Source: an uncultured Leptolyngbya sp.
Lineage (GTDB): Bacteria; Cyanobacteriota; Cyanobacteriia; Phormidesmidales; Phormidesmidaceae
DNA length: 14,460 nt
Reading direction: 5' to 3'
Assembly: GCA_937899365.1 (NCBI GenBank)
Contig: CALBPH010000378.1
Location: 1 to 14,460, forward strand
The notes below the pieces were generated by a model, which had not been told where the DNA came from, did not search any database, and was given only the letters and a program-made list of their open reading frames with translations. Below are positions 7,112 to 14,460 of the stretch, one piece after another. How positions within the stretch are numbered: the stretch's first letter is position 1; each line of letters starts with the position of its first letter. The position numbers were made by a program, and so were the translations under genes.

Positions 7112-7630
7112 CTAATCCTTCTCGATGTAGCGTCTGACCGAATTTAGATCAATATAGCGGTCCGTCGCATTACGCAATTCCCGAGCAATCATACCCTCAG
7201 TAGAGACCACCGTAATATGAGTATTTTTTGAGCGCAGCAGTTCGATAGCACGCTCAAAATCGCCATCACCGCTAAATAAGACAACCCGGTCGTACTGGGC
7301 CGCTGTATTAAACATATCAACGACGATTTCAATATCCAGATTTGCCTTTTGAGAATAGCGACCGGAATTATCGTCGTAATATTCTTTCAAAATCTTAGTG
7401 CGGACCGTGTACCCAAGGCTAATCAGTGCGTCCCGAAACCCCCGCTGATCTTGGGGGTCCTTTAAACCTGTGTACCAAAATGCATTTACAAGTGTGGAAG
7501 GAACCGTCTCTTTAGTAAAGTACTCAAGTACACGCTTTGGATCAAAAAACCAGCCATTTTTTTGCTGGGCATAAAACATATTATTCCCATCTACAAATAT
7601 AGAAAGTCGGCTTAACGGTTGCGTATGCAT
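7112..7630 (-). CDS. LabA-like NYN-domain protein (DUF88)
   Basis: This 172-aa protein is built almost entirely of a NYN (PIN-like) domain, a fold of metal-dependent RNA nucleases. The acidic residues that would bind metal are visible: D14 in IFVDGNNMF (11-19), D99 and D105 in LDIEIVVDMF (98-107), and D122/D124 in FSGDGDFERAIE (119-130). In Synechococcus elongatus a LabA-family member damps expression in the KaiC-dependent circadian output pathway. Whether this paralogue does that or cleaves RNA is not shown here. The start is ATG at 7630 after an A/T-rich leader lacking a Shine-Dalgarno. Its 3' end faces the glutathione transferase gene across only 27 bp, with no evident terminator between them. 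The upstream side is the long spacer, with a 7-bp inverted repeat about 40 bases before the start. Confidence 0.88.
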   Translation of the reverse strand: MHTQPLSRLSIFVDGNNMFYAQQKNGWFFDPKRVLEYFTKETVPSTLVNAFWYTGLKDPQDQRGFRDALISLGYTVRTKILKEYYDDNSGRYSQKANLDIEIVVDMFNTAAQYDRVVLFSGDGDFERAIELLRSKNTHITVVSTEGMIARELRNATDRYIDLNSVRRYIEKD

Positions 7631-8504
7631 AAAAGTAGTAACAATAACAATAACTAAAAACTAAGTGGCGTTGACTACAAGCGAGTAGTCAGTGCTGCAA
7701 CTTAGAAATAGTTCGGAACTAATATAAAAACAGAAAAGTTACCATAGGTTCGTCTGTAACTATTCACATAACCTTCATACAACTTCCTATATTGGAAGTA
7801 TTAAAAGCCATAGATTTACAGGCAAACAATAATAACTAACGTGTAAGGAACTTGACGGTGACGATATATAAATAATCAAACTTTAGATAGTTTTGACTAT
7901 TCGAATTTCGATTTACCAATTATCTAGATGATTGTCATCTTCTCCATACGTACATAACACTTATAAAAATTCATAGAGCTTTATATCCATACCTTTTCAC
8001 TTAGAATGCACAATTTCAGCACATAAATGAACTCCATTGTACGGATGCTCATCTCAACAGGGTATAGCCATGATCTAAAAAGCTCTAAAGCTAGACCAGT
8101 TATGCTTTGAACCTGCTTCGAATCTCTTTCCCCAAAGGCCAAGTTACTACTATAAGGCAGATTTGACTATCGTGCGGGCACCGCTCAGATATTCCTCCGG
8201 CTTTGCTCAAATCCCTGAAACGGTTAGCTTTAATCTATGAGAAATGCATTTTCCTATGGAGGATTTGGTCAAGCTATACATCAAAGGATGAACGCCTAAA
8301 CAATAGCTTCAGGCTATTATGGTGTTGGCTTTTCAGCCATGACCGTAATACTATCGCACAGTAGTGTGATTTTATATACTGCATTCTAGCAAATACTGAA
8401 AATATTCAGATTGATTCACCATCAGGTCAGTCCTTACTCATATCAAGGTTGCATCATCAATGTTTTGGATTTGTGAAGTATTCTAAATACCCGCCTTTAT
8501 ACGG
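7631..8504. other. 874-bp AT-rich spacer between divergent genes
   Basis: No gene is recognised. It must carry promoters for the labA-like gene (left) and the CHASE2 kinase gene (right). Small dyads are scattered through it: ACTTCC/GGAAGT (7782-7799), AGATGA-TTG-TCATCT (7926-7940), AATAGC/GCTATT (8302-8318), TGGCT/AGCCA (8326-8339), CTGAA-AATA-TTCAG (8396-8409) and GTATT-CTA-AATAC (8478-8490). A start-less open stretch of about 52 codons on the plus strand ends at TGA near 8238. Its translation (including VRAPLRYSSGFAQIPE) looks protein-like, but I cannot assign it. The left third is markedly more AT-rich than the genes around it. Confidence 0.5.
7672..7691. promoter_or_regulatory. 7-bp inverted repeat upstream of the labA-like gene
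   Basis: TGACTAC (7672-7678) is the exact reverse complement of GTAGTCA (7685-7691), separated by AAGCGA. It lies 42-61 bases upstream of the labA-like start, where an operator or a leader hairpin would sit. The binding factor is unknown. Confidence 0.35.
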
Positions 8505-10934
8505 ATGAAACAAGATGGGGCAGATATCACAGCTACGCTAACGTCTCAGGATCGTTTGCGTAAGTTTGTACCAACCATAAATCTTGCACAACGGTGGCGA
8601 GCCTGTCTCAATGGACTGCTGATTGGCATAACTGCATTATCCACTGGTCTAAACCTTAGCTTCATTCGTTCGTTGGAGTTACAAGGGCAAGCATTGATGT
8701 GGGATTTGCGGGGACCGACGGTCGCTCCAGATGACATCGTTATATTGGCTATCGATGAAGAATCCCTATCCCAGGGACAGCATTATTTAGATCAGCCCGA
8801 TGCCTATCCAGAGTTAGCCGCTATTCGTTCATGGCCATGGCCACGTTCTACCTATGCTGCCGCCGTACAAAAGATTTTGGATGCTGGGGCTGATGCTATT
8901 GCTCTGGATATCGTGTTTTCTCAGCCCAGCAGTTATGGCGCTGAGGATGATGCGGTGTTTGCAGAGGTTCTATCTAAACAAGGCTCACAGGTGGTTTTGG
9001 CGGCGAAATATGGTGATATTGAGTTGAGGCAAGGTTCCTTACTACAGCCAACGCTGCCATTGCCCGATTTTCGTGGGATGCCCATTCATGTAGGGGCCAT
9101 TAACTTTATTTTGGAGCCCAATGGAAAAATCCATCGTCTCAGTCGAGAATTCTTAAAAACACTTAAGGGCGTAGAAGCAGATCTTCTAGGCGAGGAGTTG
9201 TTCATTGAAGACAATAGTTCAGAGCCCTCAGTGTTGAGTTTTGCGGAGGCAACCTTGCAGGCTTCGCAACTTGACTACAAAAACGACGGTGGTGACTATA
9301 TTTTCTTTCATGGTCCTGAAAAAACCTTCCAACACATTCCCTTTTGGTATCTTTTAGATGCTCAGCTTTGGAGAACGCAGTTAGATAACGGTCGTTTCTT
9401 TGAAAATAAAATTGTTATTGTTGGCTCTACAGCTGCCCTGCACCAAGACTTTCATGCAGCGCCTTTTTCTGAAAGTTTGTTGCATCCCACCCCCATGGCT
9501 GGTGTGGAGATTTTAGCGAATACTATTGCAACATTGCGAGATGACCTAGCCCTCTATTCGTTGTCTAAAAGCCCATGGCTCAGTGCGTTGATAGTCACTG
9601 GCTGGTTAGGGAGTATGGCCGTCGTAATTAGTAAAATTTCAGCGCGAAGACCGCTTTATCGACTGGCTGTTGCCGCGGTGGGAGCAGGTGGTTGGGGACT
9701 GGTTGGATTTGTTGCTTTTACAATAGGGGGTGTCATGATTCCCCTAGCGGTTCCGGTTTTAAGTGTCCTTGGACTTGCTACAGCGGACTTTGCTATTGGT
9801 TTCTTTGGTGAGCAGCTACAGAAAAAGACATTACGCAGCACGTTGGCACGCTACGTGACATCCCCTATTGTGCAAGAGATTATTAGCCAACAAGATGACT
9901 TTAAAGATTTGCTGGCGGCCCATGAAAGTGAAATGATTGGGACGGTTTTGAGTGATCGCTATCGCATCAGCAAAATTCTCGGTTCTGGTGGTTTTGGCGA
10001 TACCTATTTGGCTCAAGATACTCAGCGCCCAGGTAATCCAATCTGCGTTGTTAAACAACTTAAAATTATTAGTGATAATCCTAAGGCTCACCAGCTAGCG
10101 CAGCGTTTATTTGCATCGGAAGCATCTACCTTAGAGCGATTAGGAGAGCACGATCAAATACCACGTCTGCTGGCATACTTTGAAGCTAACTATTCCTTCT
10201 ATTTAGTGCAAGAAATGATTGAAGGAACCTTGCTTAAGGATCTACTAGATCCTAAGCGGCCGATGTCACAACGTGCATCAGCCCAGTTTTTGTTAGATTT
10301 GTTGCCTGTTATTGGCGCAGTTCATGCCCAAGGGGTGATCCATCGAGACATAAAGCCATCCAATATCATTTCACGTAAAATAGATGGCCGCTATGTCCTA
10401 ATTGATTTTGGTGCTGTCAAACAAATTTCCAATCGTTTGACGGACACGAATGCTCGCATCACATCAACTGTGGGCATTGGTACTCAGGGATATATGCCCA
10501 GCGAGCAATCTGCTGGATTACCTAACTTCAGTAGTGATTTGTATGCCCTAGGGATAACTGTTATTGAAGCTCTGACCGGATTGCCTCCCCATTCACTCCA
10601 GCGAGATTCCCATGGAGAAATAGTGTGGGTTGATAAGGTCCAAGATTTACACCCTGGACTGGCTGAAATTATTGAAAAAATGGTTCGCTACGACTTTAAT
10701 CAACGCTATTCAACCGCAGAAACAGTGCTTGAAGATTTGCAGACACTGAAATTAAATGTCTTATCTGAAGCTGCACCTGAAAAAGAGCTACCTACCGTTG
10801 ACGTCCTCAGCGATGAAGATGCTAGCCGCTCAACCGTGATTTTGCCAACAGACTGGGATAAAGACTATAAACCACCCAACGCCACTACGTTGATCGATCA
10901 AGATGATGATGATGACTCAGTAGAGGTGAGCTAA
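8505..10934 (+). CDS. CHASE2 sensor membrane serine/threonine protein kinase
   Basis: This is an 809-aa inner-membrane receptor kinase. A first membrane helix (about 35-52) is followed by a periplasmic CHASE2 sensor (about 58-345) with the landmark SWPWPRSTYA (109-118). Three helices follow (about 357-376, 384-408, 411-434). A linker LARYVTSPIVQEII (447-460) connects to a Hanks-type kinase at about 485-745. The catalytic set is complete: glycine loop GSGGFGDTY (493-501), K517 in VVKQL, E539 as the helix-C glutamate, HRDIKPSN (613-620), DFG (634-636), PSE (665-667) and D678 in SDLYALG. It should phosphorylate Ser/Thr in response to an unknown periplasmic ligand. The C-terminal tail (750-809) is acidic with STVILPTD and ATTLIDQDDDDD, plausible autophosphorylation or docking sites. 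The ATG at 8505 has only a weak GG before it. The gene is followed by a perfect terminator, so it is probably monocistronic. Confidence 0.93.
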   Translation: MKQDGADITATLTSQDRLRKFVPTINLAQRWRACLNGLLIGITALSTGLNLSFIRSLELQGQALMWDLRGPTVAPDDIVILAIDEESLSQGQHYLDQPDAYPELAAIRSWPWPRSTYAAAVQKILDAGADAIALDIVFSQPSSYGAEDDAVFAEVLSKQGSQVVLAAKYGDIELRQGSLLQPTLPLPDFRGMPIHVGAINFILEPNGKIHRLSREFLKTLKGVEADLLGEELFIEDNSSEPSVLSFAEATLQASQLDYKNDGGDYIFFHGPEKTFQHIPFWYLLDAQLWRTQLDNGRFFENKIVIVGSTAALHQDFHAAPFSESLLHPTPMAGVEILANTIATLRDDLALYSLSKSPWLSALIVTGWLGSMAVVISKISARRPLYRLAVAAVGAGGWGLVGFVAFTIGGVMIPLAVPVLSVLGLATADFAIGFFGEQLQKKTLRSTLARYVTSPIVQEIISQQDDFKDLLAAHESEMIGTVLSDRYRISKILGSGGFGDTYLAQDTQRPGNPICVVKQLKIISDNPKAHQLAQRLFASEASTLERLGEHDQIPRLLAYFEANYSFYLVQEMIEGTLLKDLLDPKRPMSQRASAQFLLDLLPVIGAVHAQGVIHRDIKPSNIISRKIDGRYVLIDFGAVKQISNRLTDTNARITSTVGIGTQGYMPSEQSAGLPNFSSDLYALGITVIEALTGLPPHSLQRDSHGEIVWVDKVQDLHPGLAEIIEKMVRYDFNQRYSTAETVLEDLQTLKLNVLSEAAPEKELPTVDVLSDEDASRSTVILPTDWDKDYKPPNATTLIDQDDDDDSVEVS

Positions 10935-10947
10935 ACCGTGTCTAGAG

Positions 10948-11004
10948 AATAAAGTCTCGCCAGATTAAGCAACTTGGCATTACTGAATCTGGCGAGACTT
11001 TATT
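10948..11004. terminator. Perfect 19-bp bidirectional intrinsic terminator
   Basis: AATAAAGTCTCGCCAGATT (10948-10966) is the exact reverse complement of 10986-11004, with a 19-base loop. The GC-rich core is bordered by AATAAAG on one side and CTTTATT on the other, giving a U-rich 3' flank in either direction. It lies between the convergent kinase (stop 10934) and FecR (stop 11094) genes, exactly where a two-way terminator is needed. Confidence 0.85.
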
Positions 11005-11093
11005 ATGTAAGATGTTGTTCCATGATAGATCTAACCGATCGATTCATTCTCTAAATCAGCAATAATGGCATCAAGTTAGCACTAATGCAGTTG

Positions 11094-12707
11094 CTAGATC
11101 TGTATATTCGTTCCAGGATTTGTCTCCGGTTGAGATGCTGGAGTATTTTCTGGGCCCGGCTCATTGACCACCGGCACATCAGATGGCTGTAAAACTTCAG
11201 GGTCATTGGCACCTGCCGGCTGCCAGTCAAATGCGCTCTCAGGAACAGCTTCACGAACGGGAGCTTGGTCTGCTGCTGGAATTACTGGTTGTGTCGGTAC
11301 GGTGACTGGCGCTGTTGGTACAACAACTGGTGTGATTGTTTCCACCGGTGTTGGTATTACTTCAACCGTTGGAGTAATTGTGGAGGGAACTGTTGGTGTT
11401 ACTTCAGGGACAGATTCAACAGGCGTAACGGATGGTGTAACAAAAGTATCAACGGTTTGAGGCGTAACCACTGCCTCGGCTCCACTGCTAATGGGAGCTA
11501 TGGGAGCAGATGCGGCCCCTATAGTAGGGATTGATATATTGTCAGTGGCAGGAACTTCCGAAATAGGAGCAACGGTATTTACTCCGAGAGAAGGTTGATT
11601 GGCTACTGGCGATGAAACCGAGGGAGAACCTGTTCCCGGGTTGCCGGTTGTTGAGCCTGCCCCTAGTGTTTCTGCTGCTCTTGCACTGTTAATAGGTGTT
11701 GCCAACCCTGACTCTGTATTGCCACTCTCTGATATTTCGGTGGTTTCTGTTGTGTAGGTGCCAGACGGTTGTGAGGTGGCCACCTGAACTAGCCCATGAA
11801 AAGTCGCGGCTGGCGAGGATGCAAATCTGGGAAACCCGGCAAAACCATCGTTAGCTGATGAAGCGTCTAACTCAGGGCTGTCTGTTGTTACTGTGCTGGC
11901 TATGGGGGCAGTAATAAAATCAGGATTTTCTACGACTTCTTCAGCGACGCCTTGATTGTCAAAATCACCTTGTAGCTCTAAAGCATCCTGAATTTCTTGC
12001 CACACTTCTTGCAGCTCATCAGATAGCTCCGCGGGTGGGGTGGGACTATCAAGCGATAATCCTGCTGCCAGACCGCTAGTTTCATAAAACGTGCGAAGAT
12101 CAAACTCAAGCCGCTGTGAAATAATGCCATTTTCGATAATGATCATTTCCCCAGCATGGATAGGTTGTTGCTGAGAGCCACTTTCGTTGTAAGCAACCAT
12201 GGCTCCGGCTGGGTTATTGGTTAAGGCCCCAACAAACGTAACGGGTGACGAACAGTACCCTTCGGATGTTAATTCAGCTAAACACCGAACCCGAACAAAT
12301 AGAGCTGAACCCTGGATTCCTGTTACGGCGTTGGGCGTTTGAATTGTGGTGCGCCCGCGACCAGGGGGAATCAGGAGTAAAACAGTACCGTTAGAAAGCT
12401 GAAAATTTCGAGTATCTGGAGTAAAACGGAAAGTAGCTTGTTCCCCAACGCGTGCTAGAGAGCCATCATTGAAGCGCAGCTCTGCCCGAGCTGATGCGGC
12501 TGTGCGGAGAGCGTCTCCAATGCTCATCACATCGGAAACCCTGGCTAGTCTTGCATTGTTGCCGCTAGGAATGAGATGGACTCGATTGCGCAGGCTCTCA
12601 ACCTTGGCCCACGTAAGCGATGTTTGGGCAATCGCCCCACCTGGAGTACCCAGTATGAATGAGGTACCTAATAACAGTGAGCACCAGCGTGCAGAAACTT
12701 TGCGCAT
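11094..12707 (-). CDS. Exported FecR-domain protein with Pro/Thr/Val-rich tail
   Basis: This 537-aa protein has a signal peptide ending near AIA-Q (about residue 27) and a FecR domain at about 40-145. The domain has SDVMSIGDALRTAASARAEL, RFNDGSLARVGEQATFRF and TIQTPNAVTGIQGSALFVRV as the successive beta-strand blocks. In Fec systems FecR relays periplasmic signals to a sigma factor; in cyanobacteria, stand-alone exported FecR domains are common and their role is unknown. Two cysteines (about 142 and 152) flank the domain end and could form a disulfide. From about 225 on the chain is low complexity, and about 415-480 is a TPxVxPV-like tract that could form an extended spacer through the periplasm. 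I chose ATG 12707; an in-frame TTG at 12716 would add three residues. No Shine-Dalgarno is visible. It is convergent with the CHASE2 kinase gene and divergent from the barrel gene. Confidence 0.87.
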   Translation of the reverse strand: MRKVSARWCSLLLGTSFILGTPGGAIAQTSLTWAKVESLRNRVHLIPSGNNARLARVSDVMSIGDALRTAASARAELRFNDGSLARVGEQATFRFTPDTRNFQLSNGTVLLLIPPGRGRTTIQTPNAVTGIQGSALFVRVRCLAELTSEGYCSSPVTFVGALTNNPAGAMVAYNESGSQQQPIHAGEMIIIENGIISQRLEFDLRTFYETSGLAAGLSLDSPTPPAELSDELQEVWQEIQDALELQGDFDNQGVAEEVVENPDFITAPIASTVTTDSPELDASSANDGFAGFPRFASSPAATFHGLVQVATSQPSGTYTTETTEISESGNTESGLATPINSARAAETLGAGSTTGNPGTGSPSVSSPVANQPSLGVNTVAPISEVPATDNISIPTIGAASAPIAPISSGAEAVVTPQTVDTFVTPSVTPVESVPEVTPTVPSTITPTVEVIPTPVETITPVVVPTAPVTVPTQPVIPAADQAPVREAVPESAFDWQPAGANDPEVLQPSDVPVVNEPGPENTPASQPETNPGTNIQI

Positions 12708-13162
12708 AGTAAACAAGGGGGCTCATGGGCAGAAGTACTGGGCAAATGCACCTGAAGCAGGTAATTTTACTCTGCTCCATTAGTAATACTACCCAACTTT
12801 CCAGGGGCATGGCCACAGTTTGTTCACTAATTCTTTAAAAAGCCACCCAGATCTTGTAATTTATTAGGCCTTTATCCTGATCTTTCAGAGACTTTCGGAG
12901 TTTGGGAAGAATATTTTTAATATTTTGGCGTAGTGTATCAGGGGTGGCAATTTTTCAGTGCTGTATTTACAAATACTGTGCTTTTATCAGTCTGATGTCA
13001 GTGGGTTGGGATGCTTTTTCTATAGCAATGGACGGATGCACATCTCCAAAGGAGAGGCGACGCCAACGTGGACCGCGAGTCAGGGTGGCTGTTGACGGCT
13101 TTCAACGATGTCCGTTGTTATAACTAACCTGACAGTTGCAATATATGCTCTCAATCAAATAA
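12708..13162. promoter_or_regulatory. Divergent regulatory spacer between FecR and beta-barrel genes
   Basis: This 455-base region has no recognisable gene and must hold both promoters. Visible elements are AATATT-TTT-AATATT at 12910-12924, GTATTT-AC-AAATAC at 12963-12976, the interspersed repeat copy A at 13021-13069, and CAACG/CGTTG at 13103-13117. The A/T-rich dyads are operator-like. A 73-codon open frame across 12902-13123 overlaps the repeat and has no family resemblance, so I do not call it. Confidence 0.5.
13021..13069 (+). repeat. Interspersed dyad repeat, copy A
   Basis: It starts TATAGCAATG and ends ACGCCAACGT, as copy B (5228-5287, opposite strand) does. The core holds a degenerate dyad GATGCACATC (13035-13044) and then a perfect hairpin TCTCC-AAA-GGAGA (13043-13055). 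Compared with the GATACGTATC of copy B, one base pair of the first dyad has changed on both sides (A:T to G:C), which keeps that pairing. Patchy similarity continues to about 13097. Confidence 0.65.
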
Positions 13163-14425
13163 ATGGGCCAGCAATATGGAACGTCAATAATGGGGCTGCT
13201 TTCTAGGTCATGGGGGGGCGCTCAGTTCTTAACAATATGCCTGGGTATTTGGGGAGTGCTGGACTATGGGGCAGTTGCCCAGGATGTGGTGCTCCACAAC
13301 TTGGCTGATGGTGGTCTCAATGCTGTAGAGCTGGTTGAAACGGAAAACTCTTTGCTAGCCGCACCATGGCGATCAAGCCATGGTGACTGTGATTCTGCTG
13401 TTAGCTTATCGGTGTCAAACCTGGTACACGTTCCACCAGATAGGTATAAGTGCGAGAAGACGCACTCGACCCGATTAATGTTGGGGCTTGGTGACCGCCG
13501 CCATGTTAATCGCCTTGCAGAGGCGGCGGCTGATCGAGATGGGATGCCAGATCAGACGGATGAGCAGCAGACGGAGGTTGATGATACTGACGGTGCGATC
13601 GATGACGAGTTAGGAATTTTGCGGGTGCGATCGCAACCTGTCGGCACTGACAGCGAGCTAGGCACGCTACGAATTCGCCCCACTGACGAGGTGCCTTTAG
13701 AAGAAGAGCCAGAGCCCACTCGCCAAACCAGTGTCTTTTTAACCGGACGAGCTAATGTCTATGGCGGTGGCAACCTGTTTCGTACCCCCAACCCCATTGA
13801 CGATCGTATTTATCAGGCTGGGGTCGGTGTTTTTGCCTTTCCTCGTCTTTCTGAGAACACTAACTTAGTACTGAGCGCTGAAACAAATCTGGCACGATAT
13901 GAAGATCTATCGGTGGTGGACTATAACGAGCTACAGTTTCAGGCCGGTATTCGCCAGCGATTAGGACAACGCAGCTATGGTCAAATCAACTGGCGTTACC
14001 AAGACCTGAGTACCCCCGGTAGTGATTCCTTTTTTACGGCCAACTATGTCGAGTTACTGCTGAGTCGACGTGACATCCTCAATAACCGCACATGGCTTGA
14101 TACCTACTATCAGGCTCGTCTCAGCCATAGTGACCCCAAAGCATTTAGTCGGTTTAGCCAAATTGCCACCGGCTCCTTAAACTATGGATTTGATCCTCAG
14201 ACCCGTGTCAGCCTGCTTTATCAGCTATTTCTAGACGATTACACAGAGGTGGTTCGATTTGACACTTACCATCAAATATTGGCCCAAGTTAGCCATGATC
14301 TATCAAGTACCACTCGCATCAGTCTGTTTACCGGGGTGAGGTTTGGCGACTCATCCCTATCCACCATAAATTTTGACGTCACAATTTACGTGGCCAGCAT
14401 TAATGTCAACTGGCCGCTGTTTTAG
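13163..14425 (+). CDS. Outer-membrane beta-barrel protein with duplicated ELGxLRxR linker motif
   Basis: This 420-aa protein has a signal peptide (hydrophobic core about 21-33, likely cleavage at AVA-Q near 39). A polar, Asp-rich segment follows (about 41-188), then about 230 residues of alternating amphipathic strands rich in Tyr, Gln, Arg and Asn. The chain ends in NVNWPLF, with the terminal Phe typical of substrates of the outer-membrane BAM machinery. The strand region (about 189-420) would suit roughly 12-14 transmembrane strands. The linker carries two copies of an ELGxLRxR motif, ELGILRVR (149-156) and ELGTLRIR (165-172). Two cysteines (C76, C97) lie in the N-terminal segment. It resembles unnamed cyanobacterial barrels; I recognise no specific transporter or enzyme. 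The start is ATG 13163; ATG 13190 would shorten the signal n-region and is also acceptable. Confidence 0.72.
   Translation: MGQQYGTSIMGLLSRSWGGAQFLTICLGIWGVLDYGAVAQDVVLHNLADGGLNAVELVETENSLLAAPWRSSHGDCDSAVSLSVSNLVHVPPDRYKCEKTHSTRLMLGLGDRRHVNRLAEAAADRDGMPDQTDEQQTEVDDTDGAIDDELGILRVRSQPVGTDSELGTLRIRPTDEVPLEEEPEPTRQTSVFLTGRANVYGGGNLFRTPNPIDDRIYQAGVGVFAFPRLSENTNLVLSAETNLARYEDLSVVDYNELQFQAGIRQRLGQRSYGQINWRYQDLSTPGSDSFFTANYVELLLSRRDILNNRTWLDTYYQARLSHSDPKAFSRFSQIATGSLNYGFDPQTRVSLLYQLFLDDYTEVVRFDTYHQILAQVSHDLSSTTRISLFTGVRFGDSSLSTINFDVTIYVASINVNWPLF
13362..13385. repeat. Perfect 9-bp hairpin inside the barrel gene
   Basis: CACCATGGC (13362-13370) pairs exactly with GCCATGGTG (13377-13385) across a GATCAA loop. 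It lies about 200 bases into the coding sequence, just after the signal-peptide region. It is much stronger than expected by chance in coding DNA and could slow translation during export or affect mRNA stability. Confidence 0.55.
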
Positions 14426-14460
14426 ATTGGTGGGTGGTCGGTCTTAGCGTGACGTTGTCC

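Noticed and set aside
11164..11534. Open plus-strand frames rich in Gly/Thr or Cys/Trp/Asn opposite the FecR gene
   Set aside because: They are antisense reflections of the low-complexity Thr/Pro/Val codons and have no ribosome binding site or family resemblance.
11094..12707. A classical FecI/FecR iron-citrate regulatory pair
   Set aside because: There is no ECF sigma factor and no TonB-dependent receptor in the window, and the FecR domain follows a signal peptide directly instead of being tethered by an N-terminal cytoplasmic anti-sigma segment.
12902..13123. A 73-codon open frame in the FecR/barrel spacer
   Set aside because: It runs through repeat copy A, lacks a ribosome binding site and shows no recognisable domain.

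Overview
The window looks like chromosomal DNA of a filamentous or Leptolyngbya-type cyanobacterium. The evidence is a phylloquinone-type NDH-2 (NdbB-like), a LabA-like NYN protein, a CHASE2-coupled serine/threonine kinase with cyanobacterial-style motifs, a GHL10 glycoside hydrolase, and three GCGATCGC (HIP1) octamers at 677, 6228 and 13627. I saw no rRNA, tRNA, CRISPR array, transposase or phage gene. The species cannot be fixed from the sequence alone.

Layout. (1) 1-2347, minus strand: a GHL10-family secreted hydrolase lies upstream of an ndbB-like gene that runs off the left edge. (2) 2348-3036: an untranslated stretch with a degraded coding-like tract and a nested hairpin. (3) 3037-4986, minus: a large cytosolic TPR protein. 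(4) 4987-5315: a divergent promoter region carrying one copy of an interspersed repeat. (5) 5316-7084, plus: a COG0212-type paralogue of 5-formyl-THF cyclo-ligase overlaps by 25 bp a Xi-class glutathione transferase (glutathionyl-hydroquinone reductase). (6) 7112-7630, minus: a LabA-like NYN-domain protein. (7) 7631-8504: a long AT-rich spacer. (8) 8505-14425: a CHASE2-membrane-kinase gene (plus), a perfect 19-bp bidirectional terminator, a FecR-domain exported protein (minus), a regulatory spacer with the second repeat copy, and a divergent outer-membrane beta-barrel gene (plus).

How they may work together. The right-hand 6 kb encodes one product for each envelope layer: an inner-membrane sensor kinase, a periplasmic FecR protein with a long Pro/Thr/Val-rich tail, and an outer-membrane barrel. 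I propose, as inference, a trans-envelope sensing module. No FecI-type sigma factor or TonB receptor is nearby, so it is not a classical Fec system. The two-gene unit at 5316-7084 looks translationally coupled and joins folate/thiamin-related and quinone/thiol chemistry. The least expected non-coding finding is a repeat present twice, in opposite orientation (13021-13069 and 5228-5287). Its copies differ only by transitions in the 36-bp core, and one overlaps a putative promoter.
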